A DNA stretch of 64,000 nt from Trifolium pratense (GCF_020283565.1 NC_060060.1:7564001-7628000), one strand, 5' to 3'. Shown: positions 1 through 29,942, counted from the stretch's first letter. The notes: generated by a model from the sequence alone, not told the origin. Program-made: numbers and translations.

Positions 1-296
1 CGGATGGATTAATATTTTGATAGTACTCATCGAAACAAATCTAACAAGATCTCATATGTTAATATTTATCTTTATACATTAGTAAAAAAATATGTTCAAA
101 GTAGTTTGTATAAATAGTGTACATGGTCACAATTATTTTGAGACGGATGGAATAATAAATACCTCTAGTCACCATTATAACTTATAAGTAAAAAAATACA
201 CTTTTAAATTCATTAAAAAATAGATATAATTAGTCTATAAAATACATCAAATTTATAAAAAATCTAAAAAGTGTTTGTTTATGATATGGTTTTTTG

Positions 297-892
297 CAAT
301 GTAGTCAGGTTCTCGCACCGGGTCTTAGGTTCTTAAGATCCTACGAGCTCGTGAAGGCCAACGGAGCTTAGAACCCATGTAGGTTCCTTTTTTGACCTGT
401 CTGTAGTCAGGTTCTCGCACCGGGTCATAGGTTCTTACGATCCTAGAGTGTTTTTTGACCTGAGCTCTAGACGGCACCGTCGTGAACCTCGCCGGCAGTT
501 AGTGTATGTTTGTTCTCACTCCTTTCGCACTTTCGTTCACTCCTCTCTCACTTTCAACCATCTCTTTCACTCAAATCTCTGTCCTCACTGAAACATTCTG
601 AACTCATCTCTTTCACTTTCAACCCTCTATTTTCATTTTGTTTTTAACCCTACTGTTGCTTCTTCTAACCCTCTGTTATGAACTTATGAACATTTGGAAT
701 GATGTCTATGAAATATTAATTAATTAAGTTTATTTTGTTATGTATTATATTTCTTTGTGTTTATGTGTATCTGTATATGTGAAGTTACGATTTTACCCTT
801 GAGTAGGATCTTACGAATCGAGCTACGATCCCGATCATACGATTCTCAACCAGCCTACCGATCCTACATAGGATCTCGAACCTGACTACATT
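297..892. mobile_element. Non-autonomous Mutator-like element (~596 bp)
   Basis: The ends are inverted copies (AATGTAGTCAGG at the left, CCTGACTACATT at the right). They are flanked by a perfect 9-bp direct repeat GGTTTTTTG at 288-296 and 893-901, the target-duplication length typical of Mutator-like elements. The left end carries one extra C before the matching repeat. The first ~50 bp of the element is repeated imperfectly from about 402, so it has a short internal tandem duplication. There is no coding capacity. The family is inferred from duplication length and ends. Confidence 0.72.
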
Positions 893-1470
893 GGTTTTTT
901 GTGTTTTTGGTATTGCGGAATTTGGTGGGATGTGATTTTAGAGAGAAAACTCTCCCCAAGTATAGGGTTATATGAAGAAAACTAAAGTTCTTATTTTATT
1001 CATCATGCTTATGGCTCTATATATAGAGCTACATAAAAACAAATCATATATTTTAAAAAAAAGAAACTAATCCTATAATAAATTCTAAACAAATCTTAAA
1101 TATTCTAACAGAAATATAAATCATAAACCATAATATTATTTTATTTCAAATATAAATCTAAATTATATTTAAATATAAAACTTCCAAAAAAAGATATTTA
1201 GGCATTATTCCTAACACTCCTCCTTGACTGGATATAAATAAAAACAGCAATAAACTAGTGGGACAAGTTTAGTTAAACAGACAATATATGAGATTATTGT
1301 TCAATATAATATGTATATAAAAAAAATAAAAACAACAATAAACTAACATATTTCTATTCAAAAAAAAAATCCAAAAAACCGCAAAAAAAATTGAAAAATT
1401 AAAAAGATTATAACCGTAAAATCATGCATATTTGTAGTTCATTTGGTTGGCTGCATTAAGTTAAAACAAC
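893..1470. other. AT-rich intergenic DNA, no gene seen
   Basis: This stretch is AT-rich sequence with several A-runs. No coding region or recognisable repeat could be supported. Confidence 0.5.
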
Positions 1471-2532
1471 ATGTTGGACAAGATGTATCAATTTGAGTAA
1501 GACACCTTGCCCCAGAACTAACAACATGTGAAGAACAGATGTGCATGTGCTAGGGCAACATGTTGAACAAGATGTCCCAGCTTGAGTATGACATCTTGTG
1601 CAGGCAGGGACGGACATAAGGGGGGGCAAGTAGGGGCTGAGGCCCCCCCCTCTTGTCATATTTTTTTTCTTTCATATACTTGTTCCTGATATATTTGTAC
1701 ACATAAATTAATATTTGAGAGATGTGTTAAAAGATTAGTAACGACTGATTGGCGCAAATCATGCACCCACAACATAGTAATTGTAACAATTTACTGCTTT
1801 AAAATATTTTGATAATATGTATTAGACACTATTAAAGTCGAAATTCGGTTAAGTTAGTTCTGATTGTTTGCTATAAGTGAGAGATTATTTTCTGCTATGA
1901 AGATTGTGAAAATTAGGTTGAGAAACAAGATAGAAAATGAATTTCAAACTAATTAATACAGATTCAGTTGTTGATGAATTTTATGATATAGAGCAATATC
2001 GTGTACAATTTAGATAAACAATGTAACGTATTTTTTATTTATTATTGAATATATTTAAGTACTATTATAATTATGATTATGATTTATTTAATATTTATTA
2101 TTTAATTATTCCGGCCCCCCGTTTTATAGATTCCTGGATCCGTCACTGTGTGCAGGCTTAATACGTTATCCTTATCTTATGCACGCGAATCTCTCTATGA
2201 TTTGTTACAATGCGCGAATATAAGATTGCCAGCTAATAAAAGGTGTGTTAAGAAGTTTGTTATCGAACCTATATGTTAGATATTATTGGAAATCATAACT
2301 AACTTGAAGAAGGATTTACTTTGAACTTTATCTTATAAAGTTTATTTTAAAAATTGAATCCTATCTTGATGCAACTCAAAGTCAAGCAAATCACATGACT
2401 TGTATCTCTATATAAGAAGACTCAACTCAACGTTGTCTTAGTCCTCAGACATCATACAACTTACACAATTGTCTCAAACAACGTGTAGGACAACTGTCAT
2501 CTGAAGAACAGAAATTCAATTGGCATCAGAGC
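1471..2532 (+). repeat. Copia-type LTR remnant with primer-binding site
   Basis: The sequence at 2521-2532 (TGGCATCAGAGC) differs by one base from the initiator-Met tRNA primer-binding site that follows the 5' LTR of most plant Copia elements. It lies two bases after a CA dinucleotide that could end an LTR at 2518. Upstream, two related segments begin TGTTGGACAAGATG (about 1471) and TGTTGAACAAGATG (about 1560), either of which could be the LTR start. No gag-pol follows, so this is a 5' LTR plus a few leader bases, truncated. It is interrupted by the hAT element at 1605-2148. The LTR start is uncertain. Confidence 0.5.
1605..2148. mobile_element. Non-autonomous hAT-type element (544 bp)
   Basis: The ends CAGGGACGGA and TCCGTCACTG form a short imperfect terminal inverted repeat. 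They are flanked by a perfect 8-bp direct repeat TGTGCAGG at 1597-1604 and 2149-2156, as expected for the hAT superfamily. G-rich and C-rich subterminal tracts occur near the left and right ends. No transposase is encoded. It sits inside an LTR remnant and is therefore younger than it. Confidence 0.78.
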
Positions 2533-3132
2533 CGACACCATGTTCTGTTTGGGTGAGCTCAGGGAGAATAATTTTGTTCAAGATGGACAACATGAAGGAT
2601 GGAGGATCAGTCAACAAAATTCATGATTCAATCTACAATTTTCTTCCTAAGAAACAAGCACGCTAACCAATTTTGATTCCGTTAAATATTGTATATAACT
2701 AATTTATAGTTTTCGTGCATTTTTTAATTTGTGTTGGATCCATGAAGCTCAAGAATTATTTCCACCAAAAATCGATCTCAGATTCTTCCGAACGATTTGT
2801 CCTAAAATGAGCTAAATGGACAACTTGAGCTAGGTTATCATTTTTGTATTCGAAGTTGAAGTACATATCACAATCACTACAATAATGGCTACCCATGTAA
2901 ATGATAATATTAATTAAAAAGATGACCATCATTAAGTAACCCCTCATGGTAAAAAAAATTGGAAAGATTCTGATTAAACACAGACATGAATGGCCAGTGA
3001 TAAGAAAGGTAAAAAATTAACTGGCCATTGATAACACCAAATGGCTATATGCCTTTGCTTAATTTCAAGAGTTGATCAAAAGCTCAAATATTAACCTTCT
3101 AATTATCTTGGCAGATTATTTGTAATCTAATC
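2533..3132. other. Intergenic region upstream of the receptor kinase
   Basis: No coding region is supported here. The last 200 bases must hold the promoter and 5' leader of the kinase gene that starts at 3133, but no single motif stands out clearly enough to call. Confidence 0.4.
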
Positions 3133-5880
<2,748 letters not shown>

Positions 5881-6674
5881 GTTGTTGTCATATTTGTGAT
5901 TTACCTCACAATCTTTTAAAGTGAGGGAAATGGCATAAAAAAATATAGTTCATGTGATTTCAATTGCAGTATAATATGCATAGAATTTTAAAACTTTGAT
6001 GTTATGATGTTGTAAAATATATTTTAGCAGTAGTATAAGTAAGTAACTATGTGTCCATGAACTTCATGAATGTTTTCTATTTGTATTTTACTTATACATT
6101 TCTTCAATGTTTTTATACATTTAAAGTTATATAAGTTCATATGCATATGTGTTTTGGTAGCAAGCATAGCATGTAGAAGGGAGCTTAAATTGTGTTATTG
6201 GCAGGTGTATGTTTGGTTTTAATTCTTGGCAAGTCAGAATTGATTCTGAACATGTAGTTAATTTTGACATGCTAGATTTCTCTATAATAGAATTAATTTT
6301 GACATGTTCGGTTGCTTTATAGTAGAATTGATTCTACTTGAAGCAAGAAATTATAACTTATGATTCTAGAATTAATTTTTACACTCAAAATTATTACTTA
6401 ACTCAATTTTATATAAGAATTTCATTTATATGCACGGTGTAAAGTTATTTTACACATGCATCAAATAATATACTGACACATCAGGTGTGATATTTAAAAA
6501 CACATGATATATCATATTCATTAAATGATGTGGCAATGCATCATTGGATGTATGCATCTAAATATAAATCAATTTACTTTCAACTCAATTTTAGTTAAAT
6601 TCAATTCACTTAAAATCTTTTTTTTTCACACCATAACGAAAGATACACCATGCTTTTGACAACAAAACTCTTTA

Positions 6675-6730
6675 AATCATAAGATTTTAGTTTTTTTTTT
6701 TTTTTTTGGTAAGCAATCATAAGATTTTAG
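6675..6730 (-). mobile_element. Minimal retroposon-like insertion with 16-bp target duplication
   Basis: A perfect 16-bp direct repeat AATCATAAGATTTTAG (6675-6690 and 6715-6730) flanks only 24 bases, a run of 17 T followed by GGTAAGC. On the minus strand this is GCTTACC followed by a poly-A tail. This is the footprint expected of a severely 5'-truncated LINE/SINE-type retroposition; polymerase slippage alone would not duplicate the flank. Confidence 0.6.
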
Positions 6731-8093
6731 TTGAGAAGTAAACGGAAAATTGCTCTTTAGGGGCAATTTCGGAATTAGGATCCGAAACTAATATCACTTT
6801 GGAACTCGGAAGATAGGATCCGGAATGCTTTGTTTTTACTTTATGTGCATATGAAACGCTGCTAAGCAATAACAGACCCCATATTTCCAGTGTTGGGTTC
6901 CTATTTTAAAAAACTCGAAGTATTGCAGTACACACTTACTGATGTGCAAGTTAATCTCATGTCCTTTATTTTTCCCCCTTAATCTAATCCAAAGTGAAGC
7001 TTAACGAGGGTACATACCTATTTATCAAAATTCACATAAAGCATCTTCCAATAGGATACACTGAAAATCACAAGAGAATAATCATTTACATCAAAGCTCT
7101 TTTTCAATCTGGCTAATTGAAGAATTAGCATACCACTAATAAAAATCCAATTGCAAAGAAAGATAGGATCCCAATTGCAAAGAGCTTATAAAACTCCAAT
7201 TCGGTTCCCAGCTTCCGAACCTAAACGAGTTCGGATTGCATCTTCCGAAGAACCTATAAAAATCCAATTCTGATTGCATCTTCCGAACGTAATGTACCAT
7301 GCATGAATTTGCTTAAATCAATTTTTCTCTGCTTATGTTACCATAACGAAGTCGGTTCCAATCCAAATTGAGTTGCTTTGATTCAGAACTCTTCAAGAAC
7401 GAGTTAAACTGCTCCTTGACCCATTTCGCTTGCATTCAAGGAATCTAAATGCAATTTTTCTAGATCAAAAGGATGTGGAGAAGAATCAAAAGGAAGGTGA
7501 TGTGGAGAAGATGAAATTTGTGTAGGATTTGGTGTTTGTTTCTTCACCGTGAATTGGTGCATTATGCTCATAGAAGGCAATGGTGCCAGCATTCTCAGAT
7601 TGTTTCACCTTATTGGTCTGGTCGATTGGTGGGAGAAACTACTTGAACCTCAAGGGCCATGTGAGGTAGATGTTCCATAATTTAACTTCCTAGTTGGAGC
7701 CTGAATAATATCAGTTTACCACCTACAAGGGAGATCCATCTTTTTTTGCTCAATAAATGCGATCCCTTCTGGCTTCTACATAAGTGCTAAGAAATAGGTC
7801 AAAAAGCAACACATGTTCTCTTTAAAATCGTATGACACTTATTGGTCACTTCTCTTGTCGGTATAAGATTTTTTCTCATTAATAATCTCCAATGAGCAGA
7901 AATAATGAACATTTTCGATCAGAGTAACTCCTGAAGTACAAAGTAAAATGCAAGCTTAATTCATTCCCCCATCTACCATACCTTCATTGACTTTTAACTT
8001 TTCTGCACTAGAGCTTAATACCAAAATCCCATCATAGCCTTAGCATGAGTCAAGAGAGTACTATTCTCATCTATGAGGTTCCTCATCTATTTA

Positions 8094-8098
<5 letters not shown>

Positions 8099-8136
<38 letters not shown>

Positions 8137-8160
8137 AGGGGGGAGGGAGGGAGGAGGGAG
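8099..8160. repeat. GA microsatellite and purine-rich tract
   Basis: A pure (GA)n run covers 8099-8133 and continues as a GGGA-rich purine tract to about 8160. The open frame through it (Arg-Glu repeats) is a by-product of the repeat. Confidence 0.9.
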
Positions 8161-8676
8161 GGCATATGAAATTGTAATAAGATTATGCTTTGGCCAGAGA
8201 TTTATGGGAAGCTGGCAAATCTTTTTTTACATTACATAAAAGTTGTATTTGCTACACCATTATGCAGCCCACACATAAATCAACACTGCGAACTAGACAA
8301 AATCAAGAAGCAATAAATAAAATGACCAAAAGTCAAGCAACTATACCCTGTATACACTCACTAATCCAAAAATCTTATGTACTTATACAGTTCAATGATC
8401 AATGACCTCAATTTGAAGAACCTCCATATGAAAACGGAAGTACAAATAAGTTCAAGGTGCTGTGGTCGGCAGACATAGAAGGTGTTGATAATAGTGTTAC
8501 TCCACTGACAGAAAGAATTACATACACATAACTAAAAGACTGCAGACACCATCTGAATTGCTAATTTCATTAGTTGCCTATACAGAGTAGCTTTTTGCTA
8601 TATTCGCCTTCTCTACAATCCCTAAGGTGTAGAACAATGCAGAATTCATCCCATGCATTAACTCATTTATAGTGAT

Positions 8677-23955
<15,279 letters not shown>

Positions 23956-23986
23956 GGTGAATTTGGAACCTGCGCGGGTAATTGTT

Positions 23987-24068
23987 AGAGAGAGAGAGAG
24001 AGAGAGAGAGAGTGGTGTGTGTTGTTGTTGAAGAATGAGATCAGCAGAAGAAGAAGAAGAAGAAGAAG
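23987..24068. repeat. UBP12: AG and AAG microsatellites in the UBP12 5' leader
   Basis: (AG)n at 23987-24012 and (AAG)n at about 24047-24068 lie 32-113 bp upstream of the start codon of the minus-strand protease. On the transcript these are CT and CTT repeats, a common feature of plant 5' untranslated regions. Their effect here is unknown. Confidence 0.75.
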
Positions 24069-24256
24069 CTGGTTGGAGAGAAGAGAGAAGAAGCGAAGAG
24101 GTCTTTGGTCTTTATTTGGGGGTTTGGGTAATTGGGAGATTTCATTTCGTCGAGTTCATCTCTGTGGGCCTTACTTTCTTACAAACGGCGTAATCACACC
24201 ATTCATTAGGGTCTGCTCATTTTATTTATTTACTATTTTCATTTTCATTGCTAGGA

Positions 24257-24418
24257 CTCTCTCCGGTCTTAATTACAAGATAACTTTTACTTTTTAGGTT
24301 TATTAAAAAAATAATTTATTTGGACTATATATTATTATAGTTTATATATATATATATTAGCATTTCAATCAACCTAAAAAGTAAAAATTCTCTTATAATT
24401 AGGACTAGAGGGAGTATA
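24257..24418. mobile_element. Stowaway-type MITE
   Basis: The right end AGGACTAGAGGGAGTA and the left end TCTCTCCGGTCTTAAT are inverted copies of the CTCCCTCYG Stowaway terminus. The inner arms AACTTTTACTTTTTAGGTT and AACCTAAAAAGTAAAAATT extend the hairpin. The left TA target base appears mutated. A second, solitary Stowaway end (CTCCCTCTATCCTTAATT) lies at about 24583. Confidence 0.65.
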
Positions 24419-25849
24419 TGATATGATTTTATCAATAATATTCATTTTTCTTGTTTATTATCTTGGATAAGATATATGTGATTTGAGCACTCATATTTAT
24501 TTTTCTGGTTTATTGGATAATATAGGATACGATGTGTTTTGAGTATTAATATTCGTTTTTTTCTTGTTTATTATCTTATGTACTCCCTCTATCCTTAATT
24601 ATAAGTAAAACTCAACTATTCAGATTCATTGAATAACTTATGTATCTGGACTATATGATACGATGTGATTTGAACACTAATATTCGTTTTTTAAGTTCAT
24701 TATTCAATGATAACGGTTAGACCACCATCATAATAGTGAGGACGGGTAATGTCATAAGTTTCTATTTAATATTTATCGAGTGTGGCATAATTGTTGTTAA
24801 ATTTTGAACAATTTTTATATGTTGTTTTACTCAAAGGTCGTGAGATGGAGTGCAATTTATTATCTATAGTATAATGTGATATCTAGTTACATGTGCACGT
24901 GTGTGTGTGTGTTCGCGCCAAAGTGTATGTGTGCACGCGCAAAGGTTATAGTAAATTTACATTTTATTGTTTGTTTTTGACGCATCACTTGTAATTATTG
25001 TTGGATCGAATTTTCAATCTCATTTTGTCCATATTTTTGGCACAAACCCTAGCTAATGTGGTGCTAATTTATTATCAAGCATGATGAGTTATGTTTAATT
25101 ATATGATATGATGATGATGTTGCATAAAAAAAATATGATGATGATGATGTGTTTGATAAATGTTTTCAATTTATGTTTTAGCAAATTTTGATCCCTAAAT
25201 TATTTTCTATTGCGACCTTTGATCTCTACTTTTAAGTCAAAACAATATGATTTCACATGAAAATTAGGAGTTAACCAAAAAAATTTATTTTCACCTAAGA
25301 ACTAGAGATTAATACACACGCAAAAAAAAAAATGTCAGCACATAAAAGGATGCAAATTTGAAGCAACTTACTCAGATAAAAGATGTCATGTTTTCTCCAT
25401 ATCACGGTCGTGTTAGCTATATCTTTTGTTGAATATACATATACCTTGGGTGTACTCTAGTTCAGGTTGTGGGTCCTGGTACTCGGTATTCCAAGAATAT
25501 GTTATTCAACAACACCTATAAAGGTGAAATACTTAAGTAATAATTATGTTAATCTACAAATAATTATCTTAAGTTAAAGGAAAATTGATTAATAGGAGTC
25601 AAATAACATGTTATTAGGAAAAAATTATTAATAATAGGTGAAAAAATTATTAAAGAAAAAAATTGATTACTTGATTAATAAATTAAAATGAATCAATTAA
25701 TTAGATGTGAGTAGCTAATTAAATGTAGTTTCTAATAATAACAAGGATAGTTGTTAATTTTACAATTAATAGACTAAGTTGATCAATGTTTTTTATGGTG
25801 GTTGTGTTGATGATGAGTTAATTTGCGATGATATACTCAAGTCGCAAAT
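24419..25849. other. AT-rich gene-free spacer
   Basis: No gene is seen. It holds a partial Stowaway end (about 24580-24640), short GT and CG alternations around 24900, and at 25079-25103 the unoccupied paralogue of the insertion site of the element at 27052. Confidence 0.5.
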
Positions 25850-26720
25850 GAGTTCAGATCCACTCCATTGCCTTATCCTCCATTCCCCTCCAGTTTTTCT
25901 CCTGATGAATGACATGTGGCAATCAAACATTTCAATGGATGTGATTAACAACTAGTAAAAGTTACAGAGAAATAATAGCGTAGAAAAAAACTACTAATAA
26001 CAACAACAACGTGAACACTAACAACAACCACCCTCATTTCTGTTGCCGCCGCCGATCTCTGACTTCTTGCCACCGCCGTAGCGCCACCGTCCATCTCTAT
26101 CACACCGTCACGAATCACCCCAATTGCACCGCTATTGTTCTTTGTCATATTATTGATTTTCAAAACTGCAATTCTTGTTGTGTTTGAAAAAAAAAATCCA
26201 CTTTGATTAAATCTGATTTTGCCTATGGAGAAGAAAAGGAAGGGGAAAGAACTGAATCGATTTTTATAATTTTATTAAACAACTCTCTTTGAATGTCATC
26301 ATCATCTCTCGTTGTTACCGTCTCTTTGACTGTCGTCACCATCGCCGTCACCGTCGCCGTTGAGTTTGAATCGCCGTCGTCGTTTGAACGCAGTTATTAC
26401 TAGAAAAAGAGTTGGGTCCAGATCCAAATTAGTGAATTTAAGAAAGAAGAAGACCAAGAGTACACAGGTGGTGGTGGCGGCGGAGCTTTGACATGGTGGT
26501 GGTGGCCCGACGATACTGAGAGAGTGAGAAGAGGAGAGTAATCTCATTCAATGGGTTGTTGTTGGTACGTAGTTCACATATGTTTCTCTGTAACTTTTAG
26601 TTTTTAATCACACCCATTGAAATGTTTGATTGCCACATGTCATTCATCAATGGGTGTGATTAAAAACTAAAAGTGTTTAAGTAAAAGATGAAGTGTCCCA
26701 AATGGAGTGGATCTGAACTC
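25850..26720. mobile_element. Non-autonomous Mutator-like element (871 bp), possible Pack-MULE
   Basis: A perfect 9-bp direct repeat GTCGCAAAT (25841-25849 and 26721-26729) flanks inverted ends beginning GAGTTCAGATCCACTCCATT. The inverted repeat is in two blocks: the outer ~20 bp, then after a divergent ~45-60 bp a ~75-bp inner block containing GAATGACATGTGGCAATCAA and ending near GTTACAGAGAAA. Between the arms the DNA turns GC-rich with CCGCCG and ACCGTC triplets (26035-26120 and 26300-26520), unlike the AT-rich surroundings. This suggests captured genic sequence. No intact protein is recognised. Confidence 0.8.
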
Positions 26721-27051
26721 GTCGCAAATATGTGTTGAGTAACAACTAATGGTAATTGTTGATGTTAGTGTCCCATCTATGTCACATTCATATAGTATGG
26801 CATATTATATTATGGGCTCGATTCGTGATAAAATCATAGTTCTACGGTTTATGAGACTTTAGGGTGAAATGGTAGGAAAGTCGTTGGAAATGAGTGTTGT
26901 TGGGACGTTTTTTAGTAGACACTCTTGTTTGTGGGGTAATATGCGGCTTCTCATCTCTACCAACCTAAAATCAGAAGCATCTGCTTGTTAGACTAATTAT
27001 TGATTATTATGCATATTTTTTGTCATGCATGATGAGTTATGTTTAATTATA

Positions 27052-28106
27052 GGCAAAATTAAACCGCGGATCCTTTATCTTATTTATTTGTAACACTTAG
27101 ATTCTTTATATTTTATTTGTAACATATAAGTCATTTATCTTGTATATTTGTAACACTTCAGTCTTTTTTTCCGTTTTATTAAAAAAATACTGACATGGCT
27201 TGCCACATCAGATAATTTTATTTTTTAAAATATATTTTAATTAAAAAATAATTAAAAAAAATCAGAAAAAGATGAAGATCTTCATCATCTCTATCATGTT
27301 CATCATTCCTTCAAAACCTTTACCTAATTTTTCAAATACCAAAACCCCTAAATCACCAAAATCTGAATTGACTTTTATGACATATACATCGATCTTCAAT
27401 CATGACAAAATCATATAAAAATCAAATCTTTGTGTTGATTCGATTTTGGGAACAAAAATTTCAGATCTATGTAGATTCTATTTTGAGAAAAAAAATTGAA
27501 AGTGAAATTGAATAGTTGGAGAGAGATTTGTTCGTGGAATCTCCAACATGACAAAATCATATAAAAATCAAATCTTTCATTTAAACAACATGACAAAATT
27601 TGATTTAACGGATCCAATAAACAATGTTTAAGTAATTAATGAGTGAAAGGATCAAGAAAATGAAAAGGGGTGATTAGTAGTAGTACATACTACCATAGAT
27701 TGGTTTAGGAGAAGGGACATGGAGCTTCCTGTTAATGGATGCCATTAGAGAGAAGAGATCTGAGATCTAAGGAAGGACGGAGGAAACAAAGTGTTGTGAA
27801 AATGAAATGAAACAAAATCAGTCGATAAAAACATTGAGGAATGTTTAAGTACTTTGGTGCTTAAATCTGCAATTTATTTTTTATTTTTTGGAAAATGTGT
27901 AAAGAACTTGATGAAGATGATGAAGATGCTTAAATCTGCAAATTTTAAAGTATTTTTTTTTCGGATTTTTTTAATAAAAATATATTTAAAAAATAAAATT
28001 ATCTGATGTGGCAAGCCATGTCAGTATTTTTTTAATAAAAAAATGGAAAAAAAAGGACTGAAGTGTTACAAATAAATAAGATAAAGGACCTCCGTGTAAT
28101 TTTGCC
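27052..28106. mobile_element. Non-autonomous Mutator-like element (1,055 bp)
   Basis: A perfect 9-bp direct repeat TTAATTATA (27043-27051 and 28107-28115) flanks long inverted repeats beginning GGCAAAATTA, which share TCCTTTATCTTATTTATTTG and TGACATGGCTTGCCACATCA. The left arm carries an extra ~60-80 bp made of a repeated TTTGTAACA phrase. No transposase is present. The flanks rejoin to match an unoccupied paralogous site at 25079. Confidence 0.85.
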
Positions 28107-28115
28107 TTAATTATA

Positions 28116-29446
28116 TGATGATATGTTTGACAAATGCTTACACATGTTCATCATTCTATTCCATATTATTATATCTTTGGAAATGATCACTCACTTTCTA
28201 TTTCTTCCGTCCAAAATTATAAGCAAATTTTTTCAACACTTATTAAGAAAAACAAAACATAATAATCAAAGTATGACTTTTAATTAAGCCTTGTAAATAA
28301 AAAACGAGTTGAAGAAAAAATAGGATTACCTAGAAAACTTTCAAAAAGGTGAAAATAAGGGTTTAAAGGAAGAGATCCCACAGAGTAGGATTCCACCGCC
28401 GAATTTCAAAGTTTTTTTATGCGATTTTGAGGTAAGGGAGTGAGCTTGTTCATCATAAGGGTGTTAAGCATGAGGGATAGTGAGGGTTCCTTGTTCTCTT
28501 TCCCTTCCCCTTTTTATTTTTATTTTTATTTTTTTGTTTGAAAGTTTTGAGGGTTTGTCTATAACCCCTCTTTATTCCCGTGAATTAATTATATAATTCT
28601 CCTCTGTTTTAATGTTAATAATTCACTATTTTCGATTTTGTGTTTGATGTGAACGTTGTTGTTTGAAGTTGTTGAATATAGTGATGCATTCATGACAAGT
28701 ATGTAAGAGATGTGTATTTGGTGTATATGTTTTTTGTAATTTCAGGATGATATAGGGTTGAAATCATAGTGTTTAGGACACTTCAATGACAAAATCGCAT
28801 TTTGCATTTTCTGTTTTTGGGCACTATGTAACGCCTCATTTTCCTTAACCTTGAAAAATAGTGTTACATCATAAAATGAAAATGCTAATATCAATTAAGT
28901 CTATTATTTATTTTACTCGCAATGGATTAATAAAAATAATTTATTTTTTTCTCTTTAGTCTAAACAAAAAACTATAAACATTGCTAATATTTTAAATATA
29001 TTCAAACTATCCAATGGCAGGTATAGTTTTATGGGCTATATAAAAAATAAATTTTTATGGGCTATTTTAAATATAGTTTTATGGGCTATATTTTATGAAT
29101 TTTTATTGTAGTTAGCTTTTTTTCCTTACATATTCAAGCTTTGGCAGATATAGTTAAAATATTTCACAAATCCTGTAAATTAGAAGTTTTTAATTAGATC
29201 AAACTAGTCATAGCTAATTAAAAGTCATACACCCTACCACATGAGAGTCACTGCCACTTAAGAGAGAGTCATGGAAGCATAGACTTAATTATATAGTCTA
29301 TTACGTACTCAAAAAGGCTTATAGACTGCCCTACCGTAAATATATATTTACATACGACCAAGCTATTATTAATAACGTCCATTGGGGAGATCCCCATTAG
29401 CATCCCTATTGCAAGAGTCTTCAGATGGGTCTTCCTCGGACACAAC
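28116..29446. other. AT-rich spacer with repeat fragments
   Basis: No gene is supported. A Stowaway-like end is near 28205-28225, and the phrase ATAGTTTTATGGGCTATA recurs around 29025-29090. Confidence 0.4.
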
Positions 29447-29854
29447 TTATTCATTCGGATTATCATTCATTCCTAGTCCATTGACATTCATTCCTACATC
29501 TTCTTGATCATTCACAAAATTATATAAAATTGGACTTTGACAACGCACTCTTATACGAGCAGTGCGACGAACACGAAGCCTTGGTCCCCTAGACCTAGCA
29601 GAGTGAGAACCCTCCCCAACTCCATCAAAGTTGAGAGTCATTAACATCCTCTCTAATGGCAACACAATCTCCAGTGTGATGTGGTGTATGATAGACGAAA
29701 CAAGTAACCCTCATATTCCTTTAGTAGTCCTCATGAATCCAGTAAAAGTCAGAGTTTGTGATGCTTTATCTAGCTCCCATACAGCGTTACCCAATTCCTC
29801 GAGGCATTCAATCCTCCGGGTCCCCGTGTGGTTCAGCGGCTCCCACATCATTAT
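29447..29854 (-). pseudogene. Broken coding fragment of unknown family
   Basis: Read on the minus strand, a splice-acceptor-like ACAG at 29855-29858 opens a frame beginning IMMWEPLN. It runs about 50 residues to a stop at about 29708, then stays open in the same frame from 29707 to a stop at 29447 (~87 residues). The second part contains a basic segment (RGPRLRVRRTARIRVR). One stop splitting an otherwise continuous frame suggests a decayed gene, probably transposon-derived given the surroundings. I do not recognise the family. Confidence 0.35.
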
Positions 29855-29942
29855 CTGTAATGTAAGGGTGAAATACTGGTACGCAAACTTACCACACGAT
29901 GAGATCACAAGGTTACACATATTATTATACAAGTACACATGA

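Larger units (their letters stand above)
5881..8676. other. Intergenic region between kinase and UBP12-like gene
   Basis: No gene is supported. The region contains degenerate repeats of AGAATTGATTCT type near 6230-6400, a minimal retroposon-like insertion (6675-6730), a GA microsatellite (8099-8133), and the 3' untranslated region of the minus-strand protease gene just above 8400. The two kinase-side and protease-side genes converge on this interval, so both 3' ends fall in it. Confidence 0.5.

Noticed and set aside
8045..8239. 64-codon frame with an Arg-Glu repeat
   Set aside because: It is produced by the GA microsatellite; no gene structure.
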